Shown in pieces: positions 1 to 7,324 of a DNA stretch of 12,700 nt. The notes under the pieces were generated by a model. It was not told the origin of the DNA and did no database searches. It saw nothing but the letters and a program-made list of their open reading frames with translations. The number at the start of each line of letters is the position of its first letter. The first letter of the stretch is position 1. This DNA is from Phycisphaerales bacterium (GTDB lineage: Bacteria; Planctomycetota; Phycisphaerae; Phycisphaerales; SM1A02): assembly GCA_003520025.1 (NCBI GenBank), contig DOVP01000239.1, forward strand, positions 1 through 12,700, read 5' to 3'. A program made the translations under genes and the position numbers.

Positions 1-419
1 AATTGGAATTCACCCCGCAAGGCACGCTGGCCGAGCGGATGCGAGCCGGCGGGGCCGGAATTCCTGGTTTTTACACCCGAACCGGGGTCGGCACGGTTGT
101 CGCAGAAGGCAAGGAGCACCGGGCATTTGGCGAGCACACCCATATTCTGGAGGCTGGAATCAAGGCTGATCTCTCGCTGGTCAAGGCTTGGAAGGCTGAT
201 GAAGTGGGAAATCTGGTCTACCGCAAGACCGCCCGGAACTTCAATCCAGCTGTCGCCATGTGCGGCGCTGTCACGGTCGCTGAAGTCGAAGAAATCGTCC
301 CAGCAGGCTCCATTGACCCTGATCAGGTCCACACACCGGGGATCTACGTGGACAGGATCGTCCAAACCGTGTCCGAGAAACGCATCGAACAACGGACCAT
401 CACGCCCGGGAAAGGCTGA
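1..419 (+). CDS. scoA: 3-oxoacid CoA-transferase subunit A, C-terminal part (5' end outside window)
   Basis: This is the C-terminal ~139 residues of the alpha subunit of a 3-oxoacid CoA-transferase. The enzyme moves CoA between succinyl-CoA (or acetyl-CoA) and acetoacetate in ketone-body and short-chain acid metabolism, in the cytoplasm. The reading frame is open at the left edge; the first full codon is TTG at 3-5, which is not a real start. Family signatures are visible in order: [74 protein letters not shown]. They match the A half of mammalian SCOT closely. The catalytic glutamate of this family lies in subunit B, which is not in view; the gene after this one is not subunit B, so any scoB must be upstream or elsewhere. 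The stop is TGA at 417-419. It is functionally unrelated to the secretion operon that follows. The exact substrate cannot be fixed from this fragment. Confidence 0.93.
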   Translation, partial: LEFTPQGTLAERMRAGGAGIPGFYTRTGVGTVVAEGKEHRAFGEHTHILEAGIKADLSLVKAWKADEVGNLVYRKTARNFNPAVAMCGAVTVAEVEEIVPAGSIDPDQVHTPGIYVDRIVQTVSEKRIEQRTITPGKG

Positions 420-543
420 AACCTCCGCCTCGGGGAGTACAATCGCCACCGGCTTCTTATCTTCACTGCCATAAATGGGCCAATCCATCGTTGATGTGGT
501 CTTGACCCCGATCATGAGCCCGAGATCCTTGGAGAGAACCCCC
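420..543 (+). promoter_or_regulatory. Intergenic leader upstream of the secretion operon; likely promoter location, no clear box seen
   Basis: This is the only sizeable non-coding gap before the operon, so the main promoter is expected here (inference). I see no convincing sigma-70 pair. The best fragments are TTGACC at 502-507 and ATAAAT near 471-476, and neither has a good partner at 16-18 bp. Just upstream of the next gene, GGAGAG at 531-536 lies 7 nt before ATG 544 and is a good ribosome binding site. No intrinsic terminator (hairpin plus T run) for the CoA-transferase gene is visible. Confidence 0.3.
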
Positions 544-1896
544 ATGACCCCCACCCACCTCCTGCATGCCAGCCTCTCGCTTCTCGCCGCCCTTTCGATT
601 GGGATCGCCGCCACCGCTCAAGGTCTCGGCAGCCTCCCTGCGATCATGAAGCCCGAGTATTTCAGCCGCGATCTGCTGCTCTTCATCGAGGGATTGAACC
701 TCACCGAGGAGCAACAACTCATCGCGGAGATGATCTTCGATGACTATGAACGGGAATTTCAAGAAGGCCTCGACGGCATGGAAAACCAAGTGACCGACGT
801 CGCCAACAACGTCGGCGAACTGGGCGATGACAAGGATGCGATCGTCAAAGCCGTTCTCGCACCTATCCAAGGTTGGGCAGGCCAGCGGGATGTGCTCGGG
901 CTCCAACTCGTCGAGAACATCCGCATCATCCTCGACCCGCAACAACAGTCCGCTTGGACGGCCTTCAACCGTCGACTCGATCGCGAGAAACGGCTCCCGG
1001 AGGGACGACTCTCGGGCGAGAACACGAACATTGACCATGTATTACGTGATCTCGATCTCCAGCCCGCCGCTGGTACGTCTCTGGCAGAAGCAAAACTGCA
1101 ATGGGAGTTGGCCCTGCACGAGGCACTTGTCGAACGGGCCGAGGCGACAAGACAGAACTTCAATCTGCTCGAACAGATCAACAACGGCACTACCGATGAA
1201 GGGGATGTGCAGAAACGAAGGCAGGAACTCGCTACCCGCATCCGAGTTCGAGACATCACCGACGCCGCCATCGAAGAAATCGCTGGCCTGCTCGGCGCCC
1301 ACGGCGATGCCTTCCGCCGCGAGGCGCTCAAACGAGGCTATGCCCGGGCCTATCGCCAGACACCCGCAGAGCGAATCTTCAAGGCGGCCATGCAGAACGA
1401 GACCGTCCGCGCCGACGCGGACTTGCTCGCAGCCGTGGAGAACCTCTTCGCTGAGTACCGGGCGGAACTCGATGCGATCAATACGGCGATCTTGGACTTG
1501 ACCCGAAAGTGGGAACCCGAGTTGGAGGAGGCAAAGATTCAGAACCGACTCCGCAGACTCCGGGGCGAAACGCTTGATCGCCCAACGGACCCGACTCGCG
1601 AACTTTATCAACAGCGACGTGAACTCGGCACCCGATATGTTGAACTGCTCCGAGATCTGCTCGGCTTGGAACTCTTCTCCGAACTGGACGGTGCCTCTCG
1701 CTACATGCCACGCCCCAAGCCGGGTGATCCAAATGCAATCAAAGGCGGCCCGGGTGGCATTCGCGCAGCTGGCAAGCCAAGCAATGCCAAGGAACGAGGC
1801 GAAACCGCCAGCGGCAAGTTGACCGGACCCGACAAGACATTCGGAAACGAACGCCCGGCCGCGCCCATCGGCGGCGGCAAGGGCCGCGACGACTGA
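544..1896 (+). CDS. Predicted exported alpha-helical protein of unknown function, first gene of the T2SS operon
   Basis: I do not recognise a named family. I chose ATG 544 because GGAGAG lies 7 nt upstream and a signal-peptide-like segment follows at once (residues 1-25: hydrophobic LLAALSIGIA core, likely cleavage after ATA before QG). An in-frame ATG at 514 would add ten residues with two Arg and is possible, because the n-region from 544 lacks Lys/Arg. The mature 420-odd residues look almost entirely helical and charged, with likely coiled coils. Two segments resemble the LTxxQ motif of Spy/CpxP-type periplasmic proteins: LNLTEEQQ (51-58) and ILDPQQQSAW (129-138). Residues from about 385 to 450 are Gly/Pro/Lys-rich and probably disordered. 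Its TGA ends 2 nt before the gspE ATG, so it is almost certainly co-expressed with the secretion genes. It may be a periplasmic accessory factor or merely a passenger; nothing visible decides this. Confidence 0.8.
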   Translation: MTPTHLLHASLSLLAALSIGIAATAQGLGSLPAIMKPEYFSRDLLLFIEGLNLTEEQQLIAEMIFDDYEREFQEGLDGMENQVTDVANNVGELGDDKDAIVKAVLAPIQGWAGQRDVLGLQLVENIRIILDPQQQSAWTAFNRRLDREKRLPEGRLSGENTNIDHVLRDLDLQPAAGTSLAEAKLQWELALHEALVERAEATRQNFNLLEQINNGTTDEGDVQKRRQELATRIRVRDITDAAIEEIAGLLGAHGDAFRREALKRGYARAYRQTPAERIFKAAMQNETVRADADLLAAVENLFAEYRAELDAINTAILDLTRKWEPELEEAKIQNRLRRLRGETLDRPTDPTRELYQQRRELGTRYVELLRDLLGLELFSELDGASRYMPRPKPGDPNAIKGGPGGIRAAGKPSNAKERGETASGKLTGPDKTFGNERPAAPIGGGKGRDD

Positions 1897-1898
1897 AC

Positions 1899-3554
1899 AT
1901 GGACCGAGATCCCACGCAGTTCGATCATGACACCGGCGAGGCGGCCGAAGAAACCCTGACCGCCAACCGCACCATCGACGAGGAAGCGGCCGCCATTCGC
2001 TCCAGGGCGGACCTTCTGGGGCTCGCTTGGCATGAGCGACCGGTCGAAGCCGACTCCGCAGCCATTGAATTAGTGGAACCCGAAGTCGCGGTGCGACTTC
2101 GCATCGTCCCGATCATGCGGCGGGGTCACTCGCTGGTGCTGGCGATGTTCGATCCACTCGACACCGAAGCCGCCGATGAAATCGCCGTGCTCACCGGACT
2201 TCCCGTCGAGCGTGAGGGCATGGACCCCGGCATCTTCGCCGAACTACTTCGGAAGCACTACGGCACGACGGCCTCCAAGATGGCCGATCTGCTCGGTGGA
2301 CAGACCGAAGCGGACGGCGATGACCTTGAGCACAACCTCGACGCCTTCGAAACCGACGACATCCACCGGATGGCCGAAGAGCCGACGCTGGTCAATCTGG
2401 TCAACCTCATTCTCATCGAGGCCATTCAGTCCCGCACCAGCGACGTGCACGTCGAGCCCTTCGAGAATGAACTGACGGTTCGCTACCGCATCGACGGCGT
2501 GCTGCACATGCAGCCCCCGCCACCGAAGCACTTGCAACCGGCGCTCATCGGCCGCATCAAGATTATGGCGGGCATGAACATCGCCGAGCGGTATGTGCCG
2601 CAGGACGGCAAGATCTCGCTGAGATACGAAGGACGAAAGATCGACATTCGTGTTTCCACCGTCCCGACGCTCTACGGCGAATCGGTCGTGATGCGTATTC
2701 TCGACAAGAGCCAATTGCGGCTTGACTTCGACACGCTCGGAATACGACCAGAACTACAATCGGCAATGGACAGCCTGCTCGCCAAGCCGCACGGCATCCT
2801 GCTCAACACAGGACCGACTGGCTCGGGCAAGACGACCACCCTCTATGCCTCGCTCACCCGTATCTTTGACCCGACCAAGAAGATCATCACGATCGAAGAC
2901 CCCGTCGAATATGAACTCCCCGGCATCAACCAGATGCCCGTCAACGCCAAACGCGGACTCTCCTTCGCCTCGGGGCTGCGGTCTATTCTGCGTCAGGACC
3001 CCGATGTCGTACTCGTGGGCGAGATTCGCGATGGAGAAACAGCCGACATCGCCATTCGCTCGGCCCTGACCGGCCACCTCATTCTCTCGACGCTGCATAC
3101 CAATGACGCTATCAGTTCGATCGGGCGACTCGTCGACATGGGCGCCGAACCGTATCTGGTGGCGTCGGTCCTTGAGGGGCTGCTCGCGCAGCGGCTCGGT
3201 CGCCGAATCTGTGAGCACTGCCGCACACAGGTCCCCATGCCGGAAGACATCGCCGCTCGCCTTCCCGACACCGAAGCCAAGACCTTTGGCGGCAAGGTCT
3301 GGATCGGTGCCGGCTGCGACAAGTGCAGCGGCAGCGGCTACCGCGGACGCGTGGGCTTCTTCGAACTGATCCGGATCACAGGCGACCTGCGGCGGGCCAT
3401 CGCTGGCGGTGCCGTGAACACAGGCATCGCAGAATGCCTCCCAAAGAGTTTCCGAACCATGCGGGAGGACGGCATGGACCGCGCCCGTGAAGGTGTGACG
3501 ACTGTCCCGGAAGTACTCCGCGCCACTCAGGACGCAGAGGAAATTTTCGAGTAG
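1899..3554 (+). CDS. gspE: Type II secretion ATPase GspE (PulE/PilB family)
   Basis: This is the cytoplasmic hexameric AAA-like ATPase that powers pseudopilus assembly. It has 551 residues, normal for the family. Residues ~30-125 form a single N-terminal GspE domain (LRIVPI...LVLAMFDPLDTEAADEI...LLRKHYG). The C-terminal ATPase follows with its expected motifs: IEAIQSRTSDVHVEPFE and YVPQDGKI, the Asp box at 266-282 beginning RILDKSQ, Walker A GPTGSGKT at 305-312, the Walker B region DPDVVLVGEIRD ending at 378 (E375), and the His box TGHLILSTLHTNDA at 391-404. A tetracysteine zinc site is present (C438-x2-C441 and C473-x2-C476), as in secretion-type GspE rather than retraction-type PilT. The ATG lies 2 nt after the preceding stop and has only a weak purine-rich upstream stretch, which suggests translational coupling. 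The gene starts the E-F-G-H-I-J-K-L-M run. All key residues look intact. Confidence 0.97.
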   Translation: MDRDPTQFDHDTGEAAEETLTANRTIDEEAAAIRSRADLLGLAWHERPVEADSAAIELVEPEVAVRLRIVPIMRRGHSLVLAMFDPLDTEAADEIAVLTGLPVEREGMDPGIFAELLRKHYGTTASKMADLLGGQTEADGDDLEHNLDAFETDDIHRMAEEPTLVNLVNLILIEAIQSRTSDVHVEPFENELTVRYRIDGVLHMQPPPPKHLQPALIGRIKIMAGMNIAERYVPQDGKISLRYEGRKIDIRVSTVPTLYGESVVMRILDKSQLRLDFDTLGIRPELQSAMDSLLAKPHGILLNTGPTGSGKTTTLYASLTRIFDPTKKIITIEDPVEYELPGINQMPVNAKRGLSFASGLRSILRQDPDVVLVGEIRDGETADIAIRSALTGHLILSTLHTNDAISSIGRLVDMGAEPYLVASVLEGLLAQRLGRRICEHCRTQVPMPEDIAARLPDTEAKTFGGKVWIGAGCDKCSGSGYRGRVGFFELIRITGDLRRAIAGGAVNTGIAECLPKSFRTMREDGMDRAREGVTTVPEVLRATQDAEEIFE

Positions 3555-3557
3555 CCC

Positions 3558-4796
3558 ATGCCGACATTCGAGTACGAAGCCATCACGACAACCGGCAGAG
3601 CCCGCCGTGGCTCCATCTCGGCCGCGAGCCGGGCCGATGCCACGCGGCAACTGTTGCAGCGCGGCGAGACCGCCACCTCGCTGGTTGCAGCCGCGTCCGC
3701 TCGTGCGAGCATTTCCCATACGACGGGCCAGTCCACAAGCCGCCGCACACGCCGACCGAACATGCGGAAGACGGAAGTGGCCTCGCTCATGCGAGAACTC
3801 GCCACGGCCCTCGAAGCGGGACTCCCACTCATGCAGGCCCTTCGCACGATTCGCAAACAGGCGTCGGGCCACGCCGCACCAGTTGTACTCGACCACATGA
3901 TCGAACGAGTGGAAGCTGGCGAGTCCCTGCACAAGGCCGCTGTGTCCTACGGCCCACCATTCGATGATCTGATTGGTGGCATGCTTCGAGCCGCGGACGC
4001 CTCCGGCGACAGCAGCATCGTGCTGCATCAACTCGCTGACCTGCTTGAGCGAAGCATCGAACTGCGACGCGAGATCCTCGGTGCCGTCTTCTATCCGTTG
4101 ATGGTGGCGGTGCTCATTCTCTGCAGCGCCATCATTCTGGTGACCGTCCTGATTCCCCGCCTGATGGAGCCACTCATGGCCGCTGGCATGAAGCAATTGC
4201 CGCTGCCAACACAGATCCTGCTGGATCTCGCCGGTTTCATCGCCGCATGGTGGATCCTGTGTATCGCGGGCATCGTCGGAGGTGTGCTGTTCTGGAAATT
4301 CTGGATCGCGGCCCCCGAAAACCGCCTGCGGTGGGACACATGGAAACTCAAGATTCCGGTCCTCGGGCAATTGCTACGAGATGTAGCGGTCGCCCGATTC
4401 ACCCGGACCATGGGCACGCTCGCCGCTGCGGGGCTACCGCTGCTGGATTGTCTGAACATCACACGCGATACGCTCGTCAATACCGCCATGATGCGCGCGA
4501 TCGATGATGTGCATGGACAGGTAACCGAAGGGCGGCCGCTGGCCGAACCGCTTGAGCGGTCCGGGTTGTTCCCGCCGCTGCTGGTGCAAGTCGTCAATCT
4601 CGGTGAACGATCCGGGCAACTCGAAAAAATGCTCAGCCACGCCGCGACGGCCTTCGATCGGCAGGTCAACGTGTCCATCAAGATTTTCACGAAAGCATTC
4701 CCTCCCATTCTCATCATCATCATGGCATCACTGGGCGCATTCGTCCTGGCCGCCATTCTGCTTCCCCTCCTTGAACTTCAGAACATCGCCGGTTGA
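3558..4796 (+). CDS. gspF: Type II secretion inner-membrane platform protein GspF
   Basis: This polytopic inner-membrane protein forms the assembly platform contacted by GspE and GspL. Its 412 residues fit the family (~400). The start MPTFEYEAITTTGRARRGSISA is the standard GspF/PilC opening. Two homologous T2SSF helical domains are visible, beginning near residue 77 (LMRELATALEAGLPLMQAL) and residue 281 (FTRTMGTLAAAGLPLLDCL). Three hydrophobic segments lie at ~177-200, ~222-250 and ~382-405, the usual topology. The region between the first domain and TM1 carries the family pattern IERVEAGESL and AADASGDSS. A Ser/Arg-rich stretch at residues ~50-72 joins the short N-terminal segment to the first domain. 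The ATG is 3 nt after the gspE TAG. PilC of type IV pili is the alternative name, but the T2SS neighbours (GspK, GspC, GspD) decide for GspF. Confidence 0.97.
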   Translation: MPTFEYEAITTTGRARRGSISAASRADATRQLLQRGETATSLVAAASARASISHTTGQSTSRRTRRPNMRKTEVASLMRELATALEAGLPLMQALRTIRKQASGHAAPVVLDHMIERVEAGESLHKAAVSYGPPFDDLIGGMLRAADASGDSSIVLHQLADLLERSIELRREILGAVFYPLMVAVLILCSAIILVTVLIPRLMEPLMAAGMKQLPLPTQILLDLAGFIAAWWILCIAGIVGGVLFWKFWIAAPENRLRWDTWKLKIPVLGQLLRDVAVARFTRTMGTLAAAGLPLLDCLNITRDTLVNTAMMRAIDDVHGQVTEGRPLAEPLERSGLFPPLLVQVVNLGERSGQLEKMLSHAATAFDRQVNVSIKIFTKAFPPILIIIMASLGAFVLAAILLPLLELQNIAG

Positions 4797-4820
4797 CCAC
4801 ACCCCCTTGGAGACCTCCAC

Positions 4821-5261
4821 ATGAACCACACCCTCACCCGCCGCCGAACACTCGCCCGCCGAGGCTTCACGCTCGTTGAGGTCATCGTTATTGTGACGGT
4901 GCTCGCCTTGCTCATGACAGTTGTCGCAGGACGAGTGATGGGTGTCTTCGGCCGCGGCCAGGCGGAAATCGCCAAGACGCAGGCCGCAAAGATCAGCCAG
5001 GCCCTCACGCTCTACCTGATCGACATCGGCCAGCCCCAGCCGGAAGACGGGTTCGATCTGACCGTCCTCACGCTTCGCCCCGAGGAGGGCGGTGGCCCGA
5101 ACGGCCCCTATCTTCCCAAGGTCACCGATGTCACCGACCCGTGGGGATTGGATTTCATCGTGCGCGTTCCCGGTGACGTGAACGCCGACTACGACATCAT
5201 GTCATTCGGTGCCGACAAGGCACCCGGCGGCGATCAAATCAATGCGGACATCACGCAATAG
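4821..5261 (+). CDS. gspG: Major pseudopilin GspG
   Basis: This is the main subunit of the periplasmic pseudopilus. The 146-residue precursor has a basic leader and the prepilin peptidase site RRG|FTLVEV after Gly15, with Glu at mature position 5 (E20), followed by a hydrophobic helix. The globular part holds KISQALTLYLIDIGQ and DPWGLDFIVRVPG, both diagnostic of GspG. It ends in the calcium-binding loop of the family (SFGADKAPGGDQINADI, residues 128-144). The ATG is preceded by GGAG at 4809-4812, 8 nt upstream, a good ribosome binding site in a 24-nt gap after gspF. An own binding site and a slightly longer spacer fit the high expression expected of the major pseudopilin (inference). Processing needs a GspO/PilD peptidase, which is not in this window. 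No missing key residues are seen. Confidence 0.97.
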   Translation: MNHTLTRRRTLARRGFTLVEVIVIVTVLALLMTVVAGRVMGVFGRGQAEIAKTQAAKISQALTLYLIDIGQPQPEDGFDLTVLTLRPEEGGGPNGPYLPKVTDVTDPWGLDFIVRVPGDVNADYDIMSFGADKAPGGDQINADITQ

Positions 5262-5844
5262 GCCAAGACACACCGGCTTCACGCTGATCGAAGTCATCGT
5301 CGTCACCGTGATGATGGCGATGCTCGCGGTCGTACTGGTGAGCCGGCTCACTGGCGGCCGCAGTCGCGAATTCGATCTCGCCACCGAGCAAGTCAGTGAT
5401 CTCATGCTGATGTACGCCATCCGCAGCGAGTTCGCCGACGAGCCGGTCGGCATCAGTATGGACCCTGAACGCAACAGCCTGCAACTGGTCATCCGCCGTG
5501 GCGAACGGGACGAATTCAACGACGGGTGGCAACCCGACCGCTCCGTGCGGGAGGTGCGTCTTCCAGAATTCCTACCCGTGCAAGCGATGGAGTTTCTCGT
5601 CGAGGGCGATTGGGTCGATCCCTCCGACAAACCCATCACCAATCTGCCGGGGCAGCCTCGTCCGAGCCTTGAGGTGACGCTCCAGAGCGACGACCCCCGC
5701 AACCCACGGTCGGTCCGGCTCACCCTGAACTCGTGCTCGCTCAGACCGCTGAAGCAGGACTCGATGCGAAACGAACCGAACAGCAGCGTTCCTCGTACCG
5801 CCATCGATCTGGATACCTCTGGACGCTGGCAGGAGGACTGGTGA
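5242..5844 (+). CDS. gspH: Minor pseudopilin GspH-like (FimT/GspH domain)
   Basis: This is a type IV pilin-like protein and a minor pseudopilus component. I start it at ATG 5242 (200 residues), which gives a short basic leader and the site RHTG|FTLIEV after Gly12 with Glu at +5. An upstream in-frame ATG at 5209 would only lengthen the leader by 11 residues. The start lies inside the last codons of gspG, a 20-bp overlap, and has no strong ribosome binding site, so translation is probably coupled. After the ~25-residue hydrophobic helix comes a beta-rich globular region with the look of the GspH family (EQVSDLMLMYAIRSEFADEPVGI, LQLVIRRGERDEF, LEVTLQS). The protein is a little longer than typical GspH, with a polar C-terminal tail from about residue 170. 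The position between gspG and gspI supports GspH; sequence similarity alone would justify only 'prepilin-like protein'. Confidence 0.85.
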   Translation: MRTSRNRPRHTGFTLIEVIVVTVMMAMLAVVLVSRLTGGRSREFDLATEQVSDLMLMYAIRSEFADEPVGISMDPERNSLQLVIRRGERDEFNDGWQPDRSVREVRLPEFLPVQAMEFLVEGDWVDPSDKPITNLPGQPRPSLEVTLQSDDPRNPRSVRLTLNSCSLRPLKQDSMRNEPNSSVPRTAIDLDTSGRWQEDW

Positions 5845-6329
5845 TGCCACGAGAACGCATACGCACCGGCGTAGTGCTGCTCGATGTACTGATTGCCGCG
5901 CTCCTGTTGGGCGTTGGCCTTGCGGTCACCCTTTCGATGGCCAGTCAGGCCCTGCGAGCCGAACAGACCGGCGAATGGCGTTTGACCGCGTCGTGGCTCG
6001 CCGACGAGGCGCTTGCGATGGTGGTGGCGGTCGGGCCGGCTGTCTATCAGCAATCCGAACCGATGGAGGGCCGTTTCGAACCGCCATTTGAACGGTTCAA
6101 CTGGGTATTGGAATTGTCTCGACCAAGCGATTGGGAAGCTTGGAAGGCCCGAGCCACCGTGTCTTGGCAGGATCGAGGTGGCCCCATGTCAGTCGCCATC
6201 GACACCCTGATCGCCCCGCGACAGGGCGACGAGGATGACCCGGTCAACTGGAAGCCGGAGGAACCGCTCGACCGCGAGGGGCGGACGTGGGACGAGGAAG
6301 AAGCGCAGCCGCTTGGAGATGGCGGCTGA
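5844..6329 (+). CDS. gspI: Minor pseudopilin GspI-like with Asp at mature position 5
   Basis: This 161-residue prepilin-like protein sits where gspI is expected, between H and J. ATG 5844 overlaps the gspH stop (TGATG) and has a near-perfect AGGAGG at 5831-5836, 7 nt upstream; longer in-frame starts inside gspH are not needed. The leader MPRERIRTG is followed by a hydrophobic helix VVLLDVLIAALLLGVGLAV. The usual cleavage context would be G|F-T-L-L-E; here it is G|V-V-L-L-D, so both Phe+1 and Glu+5 are replaced. The globular part is short (ADEALAMVVAVG, FNWVLELSRPSDWEAWKARATVSW) and resembles the small GspI fold. A Pro/acid-rich tail covers residues ~128-161. In known systems GspI nucleates the GspI-J-K tip. 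The call rests on order, size and helix; the altered +5 residue is discussed as a finding. Confidence 0.82.
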   Translation: MPRERIRTGVVLLDVLIAALLLGVGLAVTLSMASQALRAEQTGEWRLTASWLADEALAMVVAVGPAVYQQSEPMEGRFEPPFERFNWVLELSRPSDWEAWKARATVSWQDRGGPMSVAIDTLIAPRQGDEDDPVNWKPEEPLDREGRTWDEEEAQPLGDGG

Positions 6330-7324
6330 TGAATCGACACCGACACAGATCGACCCGACGCGGCTTCACAATGCTCGAGTTCCTGCTCGCCGGCGTGCTG
6401 CTTGCCGGTGTACTGCTGGCGATGGGTGTGGCGATTCAGCAGGTTTCCAAATCACGCAACACAACCCGTGCTCGTATCGATGCGCACCTCCGCGCCGATG
6501 CCGCCATGCGAATGGTCAGGCGCGACCTCGTGTCGCTTCTTCGGCGGGACGATCTCTTCTTCACTCGCGTCCTGCTTGCAGACAACACCATGACGCTTGA
6601 TGGAATGGAACTAAATCGAGACGAGATCATCGTCTTCAACAACCGCTTGCAAGCCACCCGCGACATCCGCTACAACGGTGATGGGCTTGAGTTTGAAACA
6701 CACTATCGCATCGAAGATGACGATCTGGGTCCGGTACTTTGGCAGAGACGCGATGCCATGCCAGATGCCTATCCACGCGGCGGCGGCATCATCACACCGG
6801 TTGTCGAGGGCATTCTTGAGTTGCAGATCGAAGCATGGAATGGCGTCAACTGGTTTGAACAGTGGGACAGCGACGAAGAAGGTCTGCCATGGGCCTTTCG
6901 GCTGACCATCACCGCCAGCGGGGCTGCGCCCGGCGAGTCCCCCGCCGATCACCCGCTCGCCATGCTGCGAACGGTGGTTCCCATCGATCGCAGCCAAATG
7001 CCGGTTGAAATGGCCGATGTCCTGCTCACCGAAGAAATCATCGAACGCTTTGGGCTCGACATGGATCTGTACGACGATGTCCTCGATGCGGTCGCCACCG
7101 CGACAGCGCCCCCGATTCCGCGTAGCGGCGCTCCCCTGCCCGATGGCCAAGCAATCGATACCGGAACGGGTGGAACTGGAACCGGCGGTGTCCCCTCGGG
7201 CGGCACATCCATCGAGACACCAGCGGGCACAGTCATCATCGGTCCCGGTGGGGGCAGCGCCACGCTTCAGGGCGGCGGGAGCAGCGGGCCCGGCGCTGGC
7301 AGCCGCCCCGGAGGTGGTCCATGA
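6329..7324 (+). CDS. gspJ: Minor pseudopilin GspJ-like with a Gly-rich C-terminal tail
   Basis: ATG 6329 overlaps the gspI stop (TGATG) and follows GGAG at 6314-6317. The product has 331 residues. The leader is basic (MNRHRHRSTRRG), with cleavage site RRG|FTMLEF after Gly12 and Glu at +5, then a hydrophobic helix LLAGVLLAGVLLAMG. The globular part carries GspJ-like features: an Arg-rich helix after the membrane segment (RADAAMRMVRRDLVSLLRRDD), ILELQIEAWNG and WAFRLTITASG. It is much longer than typical GspJ (~200). From about residue 261 to the end it is low complexity, rich in Gly, Pro, Ser and Thr (TGTGGTGTGGVPSGG, GPGGGSATLQGGGSSG). GspJ joins GspI and GspK in the pseudopilus tip, so the tail would be exposed in the periplasm (inference). 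The stop overlaps the gspK start. Confidence 0.87.
   Translation: MNRHRHRSTRRGFTMLEFLLAGVLLAGVLLAMGVAIQQVSKSRNTTRARIDAHLRADAAMRMVRRDLVSLLRRDDLFFTRVLLADNTMTLDGMELNRDEIIVFNNRLQATRDIRYNGDGLEFETHYRIEDDDLGPVLWQRRDAMPDAYPRGGGIITPVVEGILELQIEAWNGVNWFEQWDSDEEGLPWAFRLTITASGAAPGESPADHPLAMLRTVVPIDRSQMPVEMADVLLTEEIIERFGLDMDLYDDVLDAVATATAPPIPRSGAPLPDGQAIDTGTGGTGTGGVPSGGTSIETPAGTVIIGPGGGSATLQGGGSSGPGAGSRPGGGP

Noticed and set aside
463..1611. Several minus-strand open frames of 60-190 codons opposite the first operon gene
   Set aside because: They overlap one another and the signal-peptide-bearing + strand gene, have no ribosome binding sites or recognisable motifs, and look like codon-bias shadows.
2754..4370. 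538-codon open frame on the minus strand, opposite gspE and gspF
   Set aside because: It lies fully antisense to two strongly supported genes, and its translation is low-quality (His/Arg/Gln-rich, no family motifs). Long antisense frames are expected in GC-rich codon-biased DNA.
5733..5843. Upstream extension of the GspI frame (an earlier ATG inside gspH)
   Set aside because: The extension has no prepilin leader character, while ATG 5844 has AGGAGG at the right distance and the TGATG overlap.
6287..6328. Upstream extension of the GspJ frame
   Set aside because: It would place 14 extra residues before the basic leader and overlap gspI; ATG 6329 gives the expected leader length and a stop/start overlap.
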